Of a DNA stretch of 64,000 bases, positions 25,422 through 34,551 are shown one piece after another. The position numbers were made by a program, and so were the translations under genes. A model generated the notes under the pieces. It made no database searches. It saw only the letters and a program-made list of their open reading frames with translations, and was not told the origin of the DNA. Position 1 is the first letter of the stretch, and the number at the start of each line of letters is the position of its first letter. The stretch spans positions 124,001-188,000 of the forward strand of contig JAQWQC010000031.1 of the NCBI GenBank assembly GCA_029245025.1, read 5' to 3'. The stretch comes from Rhodospirillaceae bacterium (lineage in GTDB: Bacteria; Pseudomonadota; Alphaproteobacteria; Rhodospirillales; Rhodospirillaceae).

Positions 25422-26924
25422 ATGAGTAAGAAATCCAGAACATTTCAGAACGACCCAGACGGTCTTCGTTTGCCGATTAAGGTGGACACGACGTCCAACG
25501 GCGAATTCATACCGCGGCCCCTGTCTGCTGCCAACACCGAAGCCAACCGACTGGCGTTGTCCCAAGCAGATGAGAATGCCCGCAAGACAGGTCAACATCG
25601 TCGAGACTTTCTTGTCTCTACCGCTGGTGCCGCAACAACACTCTTAGCATTCAATGAAGTTAATGCCGCCACGGGCAAGCGCGGTAGTTCTTACGTACTG
25701 CCCTGGGAAGCGGGCAAAGACGAAGCAGCTGCGCAAGATGCTCTCGATGGCGATGAGTTTATCTTCGATGTCCAAGGTCACCATGTCGGCAATATAGAGA
25801 GTTGGGCAGAAGGGATGCCTCTTTACCCAGCGCGCAATAATTTCAAGTTCTTTGCGCCTCAGGTGGGGTGTGAATACGGCGGCGACGATCCTGAGCTCGG
25901 CCACATAGATTGTCTGACGGGCGAGGCTTACGTCAAAGAAGTGTTTATGGACAGCGATACGGATATTGCCGTGTTGTCCTTTGGCCCTGCGCCCGACAAC
26001 CAGATGATGCCGCAATACTCAGAAGGAGCGGAAACCGTTCGTATCCTCGAAGCCCTGGATACGACTCAACGTCTGATGGTCCATGGTCGCTGTATGCCGA
26101 CGTATCAAGAGGACCTCGACGCTATGGATGAGACCGCGGCCAACTGGCCAGTAGCGGCTTGGAAGACCTATACGCAGCATGGACCCAAAGACACCGGTTT
26201 CTATCTGGATGATGATCTCGGCCAACACTTTATTGAGAAAGTGCGTAAGACAGGGGTCAACAAGATTGCCGTACATAAAGGACTGCCATTTCTTCAATAC
26301 AAAGAGAATCTCAAATACGCCAGTTCCCGCGACGTCGGCCTAGCTGCGATAGCTAACCCCGACATTACCTTTATGATTTACCACGCGGGGTATGACATGC
26401 GCCTTCCCGAAGGGCCGTATTCGAGAGACTCCGGCTCCGGCGTTGACGATCTCATCACCTCTATGATCGACAGCGGCATTACTGCTGAGACACAAAAGAA
26501 CGTCTATGCCGAAATTGGCAGCACCTGGCGTTACCTGATGCGCGATCCCGATCAAGCGGCCCACGTTATTGGAAAGTTACTTAAATATGTTGGCGAAGAT
26601 CGCGTGCTGTGGGGAACGGATTCCATTTGGTACGGCTCACCCCAAGATCAAATCATGGCCTTCCGGGCGTTCCAAATTTCCGACGAATTTCAAGAGAAAT
26701 ACGGCTATCCCAACATTACACCAGAAATTCGAGCCAAGGTCTTTGGTCTTAATGGAGCGGAAGCCTACGACTTGACGCCGGAAGAAGTGCGCAAGCACAC
26801 TAAGATTGACCCGGTAGAAAAAGCCAAACAGGAATACGCGGAACGGCAAGACCCGAGTTACTTGACCTATGGTCCAAGAAACCGCCGAGAGTTCTTGAAA
26901 TTCCTTGCGCAGGAAGAACGTTAA
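25422..26924 (+). CDS. Tat-exported amidohydrolase-family metal-dependent hydrolase
   Basis: A 500-residue protein. A 58-residue N-terminal arm precedes a twin-arginine motif (HRRDFLVSTAGAATTLLAF). The TIM-barrel resembles amidohydrolase family 2: FIFDVQGHHVGN at strand 1 (a Q-x-H-H variant of the usual H-x-H), YTQHGPKDTGFYLDDD, KIAVHKGLPFL with a probable metal ligand, IYHAGYDM, and the aspartate in VLWGTDSIWYGSPQDQI. Related enzymes hydrolyse or decarboxylate aromatic acids such as uracil-type or ortho-hydroxybenzoate substrates. Location would be periplasmic. GAGGAGAG precedes ATG 25422 well. No partner gene is adjacent. Confidence 0.85.
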   Translation: MSKKSRTFQNDPDGLRLPIKVDTTSNGEFIPRPLSAANTEANRLALSQADENARKTGQHRRDFLVSTAGAATTLLAFNEVNAATGKRGSSYVLPWEAGKDEAAAQDALDGDEFIFDVQGHHVGNIESWAEGMPLYPARNNFKFFAPQVGCEYGGDDPELGHIDCLTGEAYVKEVFMDSDTDIAVLSFGPAPDNQMMPQYSEGAETVRILEALDTTQRLMVHGRCMPTYQEDLDAMDETAANWPVAAWKTYTQHGPKDTGFYLDDDLGQHFIEKVRKTGVNKIAVHKGLPFLQYKENLKYASSRDVGLAAIANPDITFMIYHAGYDMRLPEGPYSRDSGSGVDDLITSMIDSGITAETQKNVYAEIGSTWRYLMRDPDQAAHVIGKLLKYVGEDRVLWGTDSIWYGSPQDQIMAFRAFQISDEFQEKYGYPNITPEIRAKVFGLNGAEAYDLTPEEVRKHTKIDPVEKAKQEYAERQDPSYLTYGPRNRREFLKFLAQEER

Positions 26925-27633
26925 CCCACCGCAGCATAAGGGTTCGCTGGGCCACAGAGGTTAGCGCGGTAAGACGGCTGAGACGGGGTTCTGGCCTGAT
27001 GCCCTATACCTTTCTCCAAGGTGGCACGCTCGGTTGGCAAGCTGAGGGCGTTGGGCCACCGAGGGAGCCGCACCAGAGCGGCTGTCATGGTCGCGCAACC
27101 GCGAAATTGGAGGACGATGGTCTGCCTTTTCTTCAGTGCAGCGGATGGCCGGGATGGATGGGGGGGGGCGATTGATAGGAGTTATCTTCAAAGCGACCCG
27201 AGAGAAAAACTATAACAAAAAATATTGTTACATCCGACAAGGAAGATATAGAGGACGCGTTTTATTTGCTGAGTAAGCCTGGGGAACCATATTTCCTGCC
27301 GTTTCCAGAGGTGCATAGGCTCGTTTGCGTTTTTGCCGTATCGGGGGTCGTTCCTAGCAAAATCTGATTTTATTTCTTTTCGCCTGTCTGATGCGCTAGG
27401 CGAGTGTTGCGGGGATACGCCAAATCCTTGAAATTCCTGGGAGTCGCGCTGGGTGCCAGTTGACTCACCTGCTATCTCCGGGTACCACGCTGATTACGAT
27501 TCGCACTGCTATACGTTATTTTTGCGGCCACGACGTTTTTCGTTCGCCTAAATTACTCCAAACAGTGTGGTCGGAATCCGGCCTCACGCCCGCTGTGGGA
27601 GAGGCCACACGTGTGTACTACTGGAGAAATACT
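26925..27633. other. Long noncoding stretch upstream of the cold-shock gene
   Basis: More than 700 bases without a supported gene. The proximal part presumably carries the promoter and a long 5' leader of the cold-shock gene, as cspA-type messages often have leaders above 100 bases that refold with temperature. An AT-rich patch near 27210-27235 stands out from its surroundings and could be a promoter. I see no tRNA and no clear remnant of a gene. Confidence 0.4.
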
Positions 27634-27840
27634 ATGCCGAGCGGAACCGTAAAGTGGTTCAATGCGACCAAGGGCTACGGGTTTATTGAACCCGACGACG
27701 GCTCGAAGGACGCTTTTGTCCATATCTCAGCCGTTGAGCGCGCTGGATTGTCCGGCCTCAATGAAGGCCAAAAAGTTCAATTCGAACTCGTGCAAGGCCA
27801 AAACGGCAAATCCTCTGCCGAAAACTTGGTCGTCGAATAA
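27634..27840 (+). CDS. Cold-shock protein (CspA family)
   Basis: A 68-residue single cold-shock domain. Both RNA-binding motifs are present: RNP1 as [10 protein letters not shown] and RNP2 as DAFVHIS, after the strand [12 protein letters not shown]. Such proteins bind single-stranded RNA and melt secondary structure during cold adaptation or growth-phase change. ATG 27634 follows GGAGA at a good distance; the frame is open further upstream to 27460 but that part has no domain and is probably leader. A terminator hairpin follows at 27863-27898. Confidence 0.95.
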   Translation: MPSGTVKWFNATKGYGFIEPDDGSKDAFVHISAVERAGLSGLNEGQKVQFELVQGQNGKSSAENLVVE

Positions 27841-27862
27841 TCGGCGATCTCAGTTGAGCACA

Positions 27863-27898
27863 CCGCGTCCACCCCTGGTGGGCGCGGCGTTCTTTTTT
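27863..27898 (+). terminator. Rho-independent terminator of the cold-shock gene
   Basis: CCGCGTCCACC (27863-27873) pairs with GGTGGGCGCGG (27877-27887) with one G-T pair and a three-base loop, followed by a T-rich run through 27898. Confidence 0.85.
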
Positions 27899-27962
27899 GG
27901 GGATCAGATTAACCAGCAGTGCGCTTAGGCCTGTTGGTTTTTTTGTGTCTGGATTTTGGTGC

Positions 27963-29684
27963 TTACAGCTCTGGATCTACAAGAACATCTATGAGCGTTG
28001 GTCGGCCCCGGGCAATTGACGCCATTGCCCGGTCGAAGGCCTCGGGCAGGTCTTCGGGCAAAGCGACGGGTCCGACAGCGGCCCAGCCTTGGGCCTTGGC
28101 CAATCCGCACAGATCGGGCGGAGGATCATCCAGCCGCTGGCCGACCCACTTATTCTCGCGCGGTCGCCCGCGTGCTTGAGCCATGCGGTCTTGGTGTCGT
28201 TCGTCATTGTAGAACGACCGATTGTTGTTGATCACGGCGAGTATCGGCAGACCCCTCTGGGTAGCAGTCCACAAACTCGCCATGCCTGACAATAGATCAC
28301 CATCACCTGTCGCCAGCACAACTAATCGATCTGGGTCGGTTTCCTGCATCGCGAGCGCTGCGCCAATAGCAAACGGAGGAGCAGCCCCGATCACCCCACC
28401 GGCGTCGGCGCCGAGATAGTCCAGCGGATTATTGAACGGTGACGCTGCCGCTGGCCATCCAAAGGGCAGGCAGGCATAGCAGTGTTTATGATCCCTGAGC
28501 GCTTTCGCGGTTGCGTCGGCGAGGTGCGCCATGGATATCGTCGGCGTGTCAGGCGGTTCAATGACCCCCGGCTTGGCTACCACGGCGGCCGGTTTTTTAT
28601 CAGCGCCGAGCGAGGTGAGCAGGGCCTGCGTTGTCGTGTCGGGGTCTGCCAACAGCATGATGTCAGCCCGAGGCAGCCCAAGGTAGTCCATGACCGCTCC
28701 GGTATGGGCGTAGCGGTCTAGCGACGCATGAATAACCGTAAGGGAGTCGTCTCCAGCGCGACCAGCGGTATCCAGCAAGGCTTTGACATCGAGCCAGTCG
28801 AGACTCAGAACCACGTCAGCCTCACCCAGCGCGGATAGGTCATCCTTGCTCTGGAACAGGGGAAGAATGCCCTCGTGCAGCGGATGAGAATCAGGAAACG
28901 AAGCTGCGAGTTTGAGGGCTGTATAAACTTTGGCATCCAGGGCTTCCGCCAACTGAATTCGTCGCTCCCAGTCGTGCTCATCGCGAGATACTCGACCGGC
29001 AAGAATAACGACCTTGCTCGCGCTCTTAAGAGCCGCTGCCGCTTTAGCTAAACTCTCTGCATCTGGACCTGGCGGTGCGGCGACGTGAAAATGCTTGGGG
29101 TCGGGCAGGGCCACCGGACTATCCAGTGACTCTTCTTGGAGTGCCGCATCAAGGCATACATAGGTCGGTCCCATGGGAGCTGTCGACGCCATCAGGGTTG
29201 CACGCAAGACGGACTCGGCTATGGCCTCGGCAGAGCCCGGCTGGTCATCCCACTTAAGGTAATCACGGACCATCGCTGCCTGATCGGCTGCCGTATGTAT
29301 CCAATCAATCCATGGTCTGCGCTTTGCCGCATCGACCGGACCTGTCGCGCCCATAATGACCATAGGCATGCGATCAGCGTATGCGTCGAAGATGTTGATG
29401 GCCGCATGCATCACGCCGATGTTGGCATGTAAGGCCACACCCATCGGTTTGCCCGTGACCTTGGCATAGCCGTGGGCAATGCCAACGGCGGCCTGTTCTG
29501 TCAGGCACAACACCATTTCAGGATCGGTGTTACCGAGGTAATTGACGATGGAATCATGTAAGCCGCGATAGCTCGCCCCTGGAACCAAGCTGATGTATTT
29601 GAGTCCGCCGCGTCGAAGCATTTCCGCAGCCACGTCGCTGGCCCATCCCATGGTCGGCTCTTGCGGGGAAACGAACTCTGACAT
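27963..29684 (-). CDS. Thiamine diphosphate-dependent enzyme (acetolactate synthase/benzoylformate decarboxylase type)
   Basis: A 573-residue cytoplasmic enzyme with the three-domain layout of this superfamily: PYR domain (YISLVPGASYRGLHDSI, with the cofactor-activating glutamate in LCLTEQAAVGIAHGYAK), central domain (VVILAGRVSRDE), and PP domain with the ThDP motif from GDGDLLSGMASLWT to INNN. The glutamate argues against glyoxylate carboligase, which lacks it. Substrate is probably a 2-oxo acid; the exact one cannot be set. Members of this subfamily are often annotated as thiamine pyrophosphate-binding proteins without assigned reaction. It follows pyrE on the same strand with 45 bases between. 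Confidence 0.85.
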   Translation of the reverse strand: MSEFVSPQEPTMGWASDVAAEMLRRGGLKYISLVPGASYRGLHDSIVNYLGNTDPEMVLCLTEQAAVGIAHGYAKVTGKPMGVALHANIGVMHAAINIFDAYADRMPMVIMGATGPVDAAKRRPWIDWIHTAADQAAMVRDYLKWDDQPGSAEAIAESVLRATLMASTAPMGPTYVCLDAALQEESLDSPVALPDPKHFHVAAPPGPDAESLAKAAAALKSASKVVILAGRVSRDEHDWERRIQLAEALDAKVYTALKLAASFPDSHPLHEGILPLFQSKDDLSALGEADVVLSLDWLDVKALLDTAGRAGDDSLTVIHASLDRYAHTGAVMDYLGLPRADIMLLADPDTTTQALLTSLGADKKPAAVVAKPGVIEPPDTPTISMAHLADATAKALRDHKHCYACLPFGWPAAASPFNNPLDYLGADAGGVIGAAPPFAIGAALAMQETDPDRLVVLATGDGDLLSGMASLWTATQRGLPILAVINNNRSFYNDERHQDRMAQARGRPRENKWVGQRLDDPPPDLCGLAKAQGWAAVGPVALPEDLPEAFDRAMASIARGRPTLIDVLVDPEL

Positions 29685-29729
29685 GCGGTCTCCTTAGGTA
29701 GAGGCGACTCTATGCCCCGTCATTCGTGC

Positions 29730-30416
29730 TTATTCGGCGCCACGTCCACCGTGGGCCTGCGACCAGCCAACGGGGTCTTTCAAGAAATCACGCACACCAC
29801 TTATTTTATCTTTGTCAAAATACCCGCCAGCTTCGGCGGCTTCAATCACGTCTGCCCATGTGCAGAGATAGAGCAGTGATACGCCTTCTTTTTCCAAGCT
29901 ATCTAAGGCGCCAGGAAAGGCACCATAGAAGAACACAACAAAGGTGTGACTGCATTTGGCACCGGCGTCTCTGATCGCTTTGACGAAAGCAAGCTTACTA
30001 CCGCCGTCCGTCGCCAGATCTTCGACCAGCAACACTTCAGAGCCCTCCGGCATGTCGCCCTCGATTTGGGCCATGCGGCCGAACCCTTTTGACTTTTTGC
30101 GGACGTACTGCATCGGCAACATGAGTGCGTCGGAGATCCAAGCAGCGTAAGGAATGCCTGCGGTCTCTCCACCGGCGACGCTATCCAAGTGTTCATAGCC
30201 GATGGTCTGCTCAATCTCTTCGCGGGCCAACAGGGTGATTGTCCGCCGTGCGCGGGGGAAGGAAATCAGCCAGCGGCAGTCGATATACACTGGGCTCGCC
30301 CAACCCGCTGTCAGGGTATAGGGCTCTTCCGGCCGGAAATTGACCGCTTTTGTTTCGAGCAGGATATTGGCGATGGTGCGGGCTGCCGCTTGCTGGCGCG
30401 GGGTACGATCTGTCAT
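29730..30416 (-). CDS. pyrE: Orotate phosphoribosyltransferase
   Basis: A 228-residue cytoplasmic enzyme that joins orotate and PRPP to give orotidine monophosphate in pyrimidine synthesis. The PRPP-binding signature VLLVEDLATDGGSK lies near residue 128, the flexible loop YVRKKSKGFGRMAQIEG carries the catalytic lysine, and FRPEEPYTLTAGWASPVYID is the orotate-binding N-terminal region seen in the alphaproteobacterial type. Length fits the family. It is divergent from the ELM1 gene with 110 bases between and may be co-transcribed with the ThDP enzyme. Confidence 0.93.
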   Translation of the reverse strand: MTDRTPRQQAAARTIANILLETKAVNFRPEEPYTLTAGWASPVYIDCRWLISFPRARRTITLLAREEIEQTIGYEHLDSVAGGETAGIPYAAWISDALMLPMQYVRKKSKGFGRMAQIEGDMPEGSEVLLVEDLATDGGSKLAFVKAIRDAGAKCSHTFVVFFYGAFPGALDSLEKEGVSLLYLCTWADVIEAAEAGGYFDKDKISGVRDFLKDPVGWSQAHGGRGAE

Positions 30417-30526
30417 TTGAATGAAAGTCTTTCGCTTGGCTTTACGGAACGCTGTTCCCCATGTTTACTGAGTTGTGCGCCATCTCTCAACGCCTTCGGA
30501 CTGATTGCTTTTTCTCTGCCCATCTT

Positions 30527-31531
30527 ATGACCGACTCCTCCCAGACTTCCGCCACCGTATGGGCGCTGACAGATGACCGCCCGGGTAATAATGCCCAGGT
30601 TTTGGGGGTTGCACAGGCTACGGATTGGCCAATTGAAGAGAGGGCGATTCGGTATACGGCCTGGGGCCGGCTCCCCAATTTATTGCGTGGGGCGAGTTTA
30701 GTTGGTCTGACGGACGACAGTCGGACAGGGCTGGCAGCACCATGGCCAGATGTTGTGATTGCAGCCGGTAGACGTTCTGCGCCTGTCGCGCGATGGATCA
30801 AGCGGCAATCCGGCGGGAAGACGAAACTGGTGCATATTATGTTTCCCGGTCGAGCAGGGGCTGAGGACTTTGATGTCATTGCCATGCCTGCACACGACGC
30901 CAACCGGCAATTCGAGACGCGGCCAAATGTCATCACTATTACAGGTGCGCCAAGTCTCATCACGCCTGAGGTATTGCTCGAAGAATCCGCGCGCTGGAAA
31001 GATAGATTTGATTCATTACCGCGGCCTTTTGTTGCCGTGATCGTAGGTGGTGCGACACGGCGACGACCTTTCTCTCAGGTTGATGCATTTGAACTCGGCC
31101 AACGGGTTGCGGCACTTGCGAAGTCCGTCGGAGGCAGCGTTCTGCTGACTACATCTCGACGGACAGGGCAAAGCGCGGAGGCTGCAATGCTGCAAAGCAT
31201 TCCGGAGCCTCGCCACGTTTTCTTGTGGGGAGATGATGGGGATAATCCGTATCGTGGATACCTTGCCCTGGCCGACGCCATCATCGTGACTGGGGATTCG
31301 GTAAGTATGTGTGCGGAGGCGTGCGCTACAGAAACGCCGGTCTATATTTATGCGCCTGCGCATTCCACGAGCGCTAAACATGCGCGCTTTCACCGTGACC
31401 TGTATGACCGGGGATATGCTAGACCTCTGGATGAAACTCTCGAAGACTGGTCGCATCCACCGCTCAACCCAGCTGAAGATGTTGTGGCGGCTGTTCGTCG
31501 TGTCGTCTCTGGTCAGCCGGTCAAAGGATAA
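30527..31531 (+). CDS. ELM1-family protein (mitochondrial-fission ELM1 domain)
   Basis: A 334-residue cytoplasmic protein. The N-terminal TVWALTDDRPGNNAQVLGVA, DVVIAAGRRSAPVARWIK and C-terminal AIIVTGDSVSMCAEACATETPVYIY match the ELM1 domain, whose plant homologues affect mitochondrial fission and whose fold resembles glycosyltransferase family B. Bacterial members occur widely in alphaproteobacteria with unknown role, perhaps in envelope or lipid glycosylation. ATG 30527 is chosen because the domain begins just after it; the frame stays open to 30461. It runs into hyi with nine bases between. Confidence 0.88.
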   Translation: MTDSSQTSATVWALTDDRPGNNAQVLGVAQATDWPIEERAIRYTAWGRLPNLLRGASLVGLTDDSRTGLAAPWPDVVIAAGRRSAPVARWIKRQSGGKTKLVHIMFPGRAGAEDFDVIAMPAHDANRQFETRPNVITITGAPSLITPEVLLEESARWKDRFDSLPRPFVAVIVGGATRRRPFSQVDAFELGQRVAALAKSVGGSVLLTTSRRTGQSAEAAMLQSIPEPRHVFLWGDDGDNPYRGYLALADAIIVTGDSVSMCAEACATETPVYIYAPAHSTSAKHARFHRDLYDRGYARPLDETLEDWSHPPLNPAEDVVAAVRRVVSGQPVKG

Positions 31532-31540
31532 CTTGAATAT

Positions 31541-32320
31541 ATGCCGCGCTTTTCTGCCAATGTTTCGTTGCTATTTACCGAGGTGCCATTTCTGGAGCGG
31601 TTTACCGCAGTAGCGGCGTGCGGGTTTAAGGGCGTTGAATGTATGTTCCCTTATGCTGAACCAGCAGAGACGGTGGCGGACGCGGTCGCAATGGCGGAGC
31701 TCAAGATGGCGCTGTTCAATGCCCCGCCGGGTGATTTTGCGGCAGGGGAAAGAGGCCTAGCCGCGTTGCCAGGACGCCAACAAGAATTTCGGGACTCCAT
31801 AGAAGTCGCTCTCAAGTATGCAGATTTATTAGAGTGCAAACGCATTCATGTTCTTGCCGGGATCGTACCCGAGGAAAAATGGGATGAGGCGCTGGACGTC
31901 TACATTGCAAACCTTGCCGTCGCTACCGACCTAGCGCGCGAGATTGATATTGATATTTTGATCGAGCCAATTGTGATGGAGGGATATTTTCTGTTCCGTC
32001 CAGACGATGCGCTGCAGGTGCTGGAGGACGTTGGTGCCAAGAATCTTAAGATTCAATACGACATTTTTCATGCGCAACGTGTCCAGGGCGGGATCACAGA
32101 TTTTCTGGACAATCACCTGGGTAAGATCGGCCACATTCAAATTGCTGGTGTCCCTGATCGCCATGAGCCCGACCGCAGCGGAGAACTCAATTGGCCCTAC
32201 ATCTTTGACCTTCTGGATGCGCATGGGTACGCCGGTTGGGTCGGGGCAGAATATAACCCTCGTACCAGCACGCACGCCGGTCTTGGCTGGGCGAAAGACT
32301 GGGGTATTGCTGCGCCCTAG
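31541..32320 (+). CDS. hyi: Hydroxypyruvate isomerase family protein
   Basis: A 259-residue TIM-barrel protein of the xylose-isomerase-like superfamily. Hyi features are present: CGFKGVECMFPY, the metal-binding glutamate in ILIEPIVMEGYFL, IQYDIFHAQ with an aspartate and histidine ligand, HIQIAGVPDRHEPDRSGELN, and VGAEYNPRTSTHAGLGW. It interconverts hydroxypyruvate and tartronate semialdehyde or, in the OtnI type, 2-oxo-tetronate. The usual partners (glyoxylate carboligase, tartronate semialdehyde reductase) are not here. Its last four bases overlap the end of the convergent binding-protein gene. Confidence 0.9.
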   Translation: MPRFSANVSLLFTEVPFLERFTAVAACGFKGVECMFPYAEPAETVADAVAMAELKMALFNAPPGDFAAGERGLAALPGRQQEFRDSIEVALKYADLLECKRIHVLAGIVPEEKWDEALDVYIANLAVATDLAREIDIDILIEPIVMEGYFLFRPDDALQVLEDVGAKNLKIQYDIFHAQRVQGGITDFLDNHLGKIGHIQIAGVPDRHEPDRSGELNWPYIFDLLDAHGYAGWVGAEYNPRTSTHAGLGWAKDWGIAAP

Positions 32321-33828
32321 TCGGCCACATCGAGGGTGTGGAACGAGAGTACGTCGGCGATGACCTCGTAACCGGTCACCCGCGCGGCCACCGCATCAAA
32401 GGCTGGGGCCTGCCACATCAAAATGCCGGGCGGATTATCCCGCTCATAGGCGAGAACTTCTCCCACCAATCTCCGTCGCTCTTCCGGATCAAATGCGCGT
32501 TCCGCTTTCTCAATCATTGGCATGACAGCGTCATCGCAATAATAGGCCGGCGACCAACTGCACGATCGTGTGCGATAGCCATGCATGGGGTCAAAGCCGC
32601 TGGTGACCATCTGGAATGCGCTGTACGGATCTGGCCAACCGGTTTGGTACATGTACTCAAGATACTTGGCGAAAGTGGTGCGCTGGATTTCCATTGTCAC
32701 ACCGACCCGCGCCAGGTCTGCCGCGACTTGCTGGATGGCTTGGTCTACGTTGGACTCACCGCCCACCATCAAAGTGACCATGGTCAATCCGTCGGCATAC
32801 CCGGCTTCGGCTAGGAGTGCCTTTGCCCGCTTTGGGTCGTAGGGATACGCGGTGATATTGGGGTTGTACCCAAACGCTTGGGGGTGAGCGATTTGCCCTG
32901 ATGGTTTCACTGCACCACCGAACATGACGTCAACGATGACCTCTTTATTCACGGCGTAGTTTAACGCCTGGCGCACGCGGACATCCGTCAGCGGCGTGTC
33001 TTTGGTATTCACGGCTTGTATGTAAGTAACAGAGGGGTTGGCGTATGTGATTAATTGACCGCCTTCGGCTTCAACCACGGCATGGTCTTCTGATGCAACG
33101 TTAAACGCGACGTCCAAGGTGCCCGAAAGCAATCCCTGAAGCCGGGAGGCTTGGTCAGAGAGATGAATGAGTGTGATGTGATCAAGTTTTGGCTGACGCC
33201 ACGCCGTTTCATTGCGGACGAATTTGATTCGGCCCTCTTCCCACCTTTCAACTTTGAATGGACCTGAGCCAACTGGATCAAGTGCAAACTCATCGGTGCC
33301 TAGGCTGGCGAAGTGCTGTGGCGCTGGGATGCGCACAAAGTCCAGGTGGATCGGCAGTATCGCGTTAGGGACCGATGTCGTTATTTCAACCACGTGTTCG
33401 GAACGCGCCCGCGCGCCGTTGACTCCGACACGGGCCAAATGTGTACCGATGGTCTCGCTTTTGCCCTCTTCGGAGAGCAGGTAATCAAAAGCCGCGACGA
33501 CAGCGTTTGCGTCAAACCGCTCGCCATTGGAAAAGACCACGTTCTCGCGCAGGGTGAGAATCCAACTGTTCTGATTGTCCGCATGCCAAGACGTGGCTAA
33601 TGCTGGACCGGTTTCGCCATCAGGTCCAATGCGGGTAAGGGTGTCGTATATCGCGTTTAGGGGCAGGGTACCGGGCAGGCCGACATTCTGATGAGCGTTT
33701 CCTCGTGTCGCAGGGAGGAACTGCACACCCATAACCAATGATTTATCCGCCCATGCTGGAACCGCTACAGAAAGGCAGAATCCAATACAGATGATAAACT
33801 GCCATAGGTTTGTGTGTGAACGCGTCAT
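32317..33828 (-). CDS. Periplasmic peptide/solute-binding protein (SBP_bac_5), no transporter genes nearby
   Basis: A 503-residue protein with signal peptide (FIICIGFCLSVAVPAWAD). Family features: LPLNAIYDTLTRIGPDGETG, WILTLRENVVFSNGERFDA, VGSGPFKVERWEEG, VNTKDTPLTDVRVRQALNYA, and a C-terminal lobe with GYRTRSCSWSPAYYCDDAV. The latter pair of cysteines probably forms a disulfide. It is of the DppA/nickel-binding type rather than OppA type. No permease or ATPase genes follow. It converges with hyi, overlapping by four bases. Confidence 0.9.
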   Translation of the reverse strand: MTRSHTNLWQFIICIGFCLSVAVPAWADKSLVMGVQFLPATRGNAHQNVGLPGTLPLNAIYDTLTRIGPDGETGPALATSWHADNQNSWILTLRENVVFSNGERFDANAVVAAFDYLLSEEGKSETIGTHLARVGVNGARARSEHVVEITTSVPNAILPIHLDFVRIPAPQHFASLGTDEFALDPVGSGPFKVERWEEGRIKFVRNETAWRQPKLDHITLIHLSDQASRLQGLLSGTLDVAFNVASEDHAVVEAEGGQLITYANPSVTYIQAVNTKDTPLTDVRVRQALNYAVNKEVIVDVMFGGAVKPSGQIAHPQAFGYNPNITAYPYDPKRAKALLAEAGYADGLTMVTLMVGGESNVDQAIQQVAADLARVGVTMEIQRTTFAKYLEYMYQTGWPDPYSAFQMVTSGFDPMHGYRTRSCSWSPAYYCDDAVMPMIEKAERAFDPEERRRLVGEVLAYERDNPPGILMWQAPAFDAVAARVTGYEVIADVLSFHTLDVAD

Positions 33829-33896
33829 GGACCCAGTATAGCCCGCTTCTGCCTCACGCTATAAACTCAGCGCAAATAAAGTTTAAAGGGGAACGC

Positions 33897-34526
33897 ATGA
33901 TGATCACTTTATTGGGCAAGGCAATATCTCGTTCGGCGCGCTGTTTGTGGGCGCTTGAGGAGGCGGGAGTCGACTATGAACATAATCCGGTCGACTACAC
34001 TAAAGGTGAGGCCAAGACCTCAGATTTTATGGCCATCAACCCAGGGGCCAAAATCCCTGCACTGATTGATGGCGACGTGGCCATGTTTGAAAGTTTGGCG
34101 ATCAATCTGTACGTCGCGCAGAATTATGGCAAAGGCGGCCTGTGGCCTGATGATGCGGCTGGCCAGGCGCAATGCCTGCAGTGGACTTTGTTTTCGGCCA
34201 CGGAAGCGGAGCCGCCAGGCGCAGCCCGCCTTGTGCAGTTCATATTTAGGACCGATGAGACGCGCAGCCAAGAGGTGCTTGATGATGCGGCCGAGAGATC
34301 TAAAGCGCCGCTCGCTACGCTGGAAACCGTTTTGCAGTCGCAGCCCTACTTAGCAGGTGACTCTTTTACCGTGGCTGACCTGAATGTCGCTTGCTCAGTT
34401 GAGTATCTCGTACGCACTGATTTTGACCTGTCGCCCTGGCCACAGGTGCAGGATTGGATCGAAAGATGTATGGCGCGACCGGCATTTCAAGCGATGACGG
34501 CAATTAAAGAAAAAGAAGCCGCATAA
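33897..34526 (+). CDS. Glutathione S-transferase family protein, copy 1 of 3
   Basis: A 209-residue cytoplasmic protein with a thioredoxin-like N-terminal domain (ITLLGKAISRSARCLWALEE, NPGAKIPALIDGD with cis-proline, FESLAINLYVA with the glutathione-binding Glu-Ser) and an all-helical C-terminal domain (FTVADLNVACSVEYL, the N-capping motif). It probably conjugates glutathione to small electrophiles. ATG 33897 is preceded by AAGGGG. It is most like the third copy (VDYTKGEAK versus VDHTKGEAK). The three copies form an operon. Confidence 0.9.
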   Translation: MMITLLGKAISRSARCLWALEEAGVDYEHNPVDYTKGEAKTSDFMAINPGAKIPALIDGDVAMFESLAINLYVAQNYGKGGLWPDDAAGQAQCLQWTLFSATEAEPPGAARLVQFIFRTDETRSQEVLDDAAERSKAPLATLETVLQSQPYLAGDSFTVADLNVACSVEYLVRTDFDLSPWPQVQDWIERCMARPAFQAMTAIKEKEAA

Positions 34527-34551
34527 ACACCTCAAGAGGATTCCGCTAACT

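Noticed and set aside
27460-27633. Cold-shock protein with a 58-residue N-terminal extension
   Set aside because: The extension has no domain, while ATG 27634 has a good ribosome binding site and gives the standard 68-residue length.
27963-32320. ThDP enzyme plus hyi read as a glyoxylate carboligase pathway (gcl-hyi)
   Set aside because: The ThDP enzyme has the activating glutamate (LTEQAAVG) that glyoxylate carboligase lacks, its N-terminus is unlike Gcl, pyrE and the ELM1 gene lie between, and no tartronate semialdehyde reductase gene is present.
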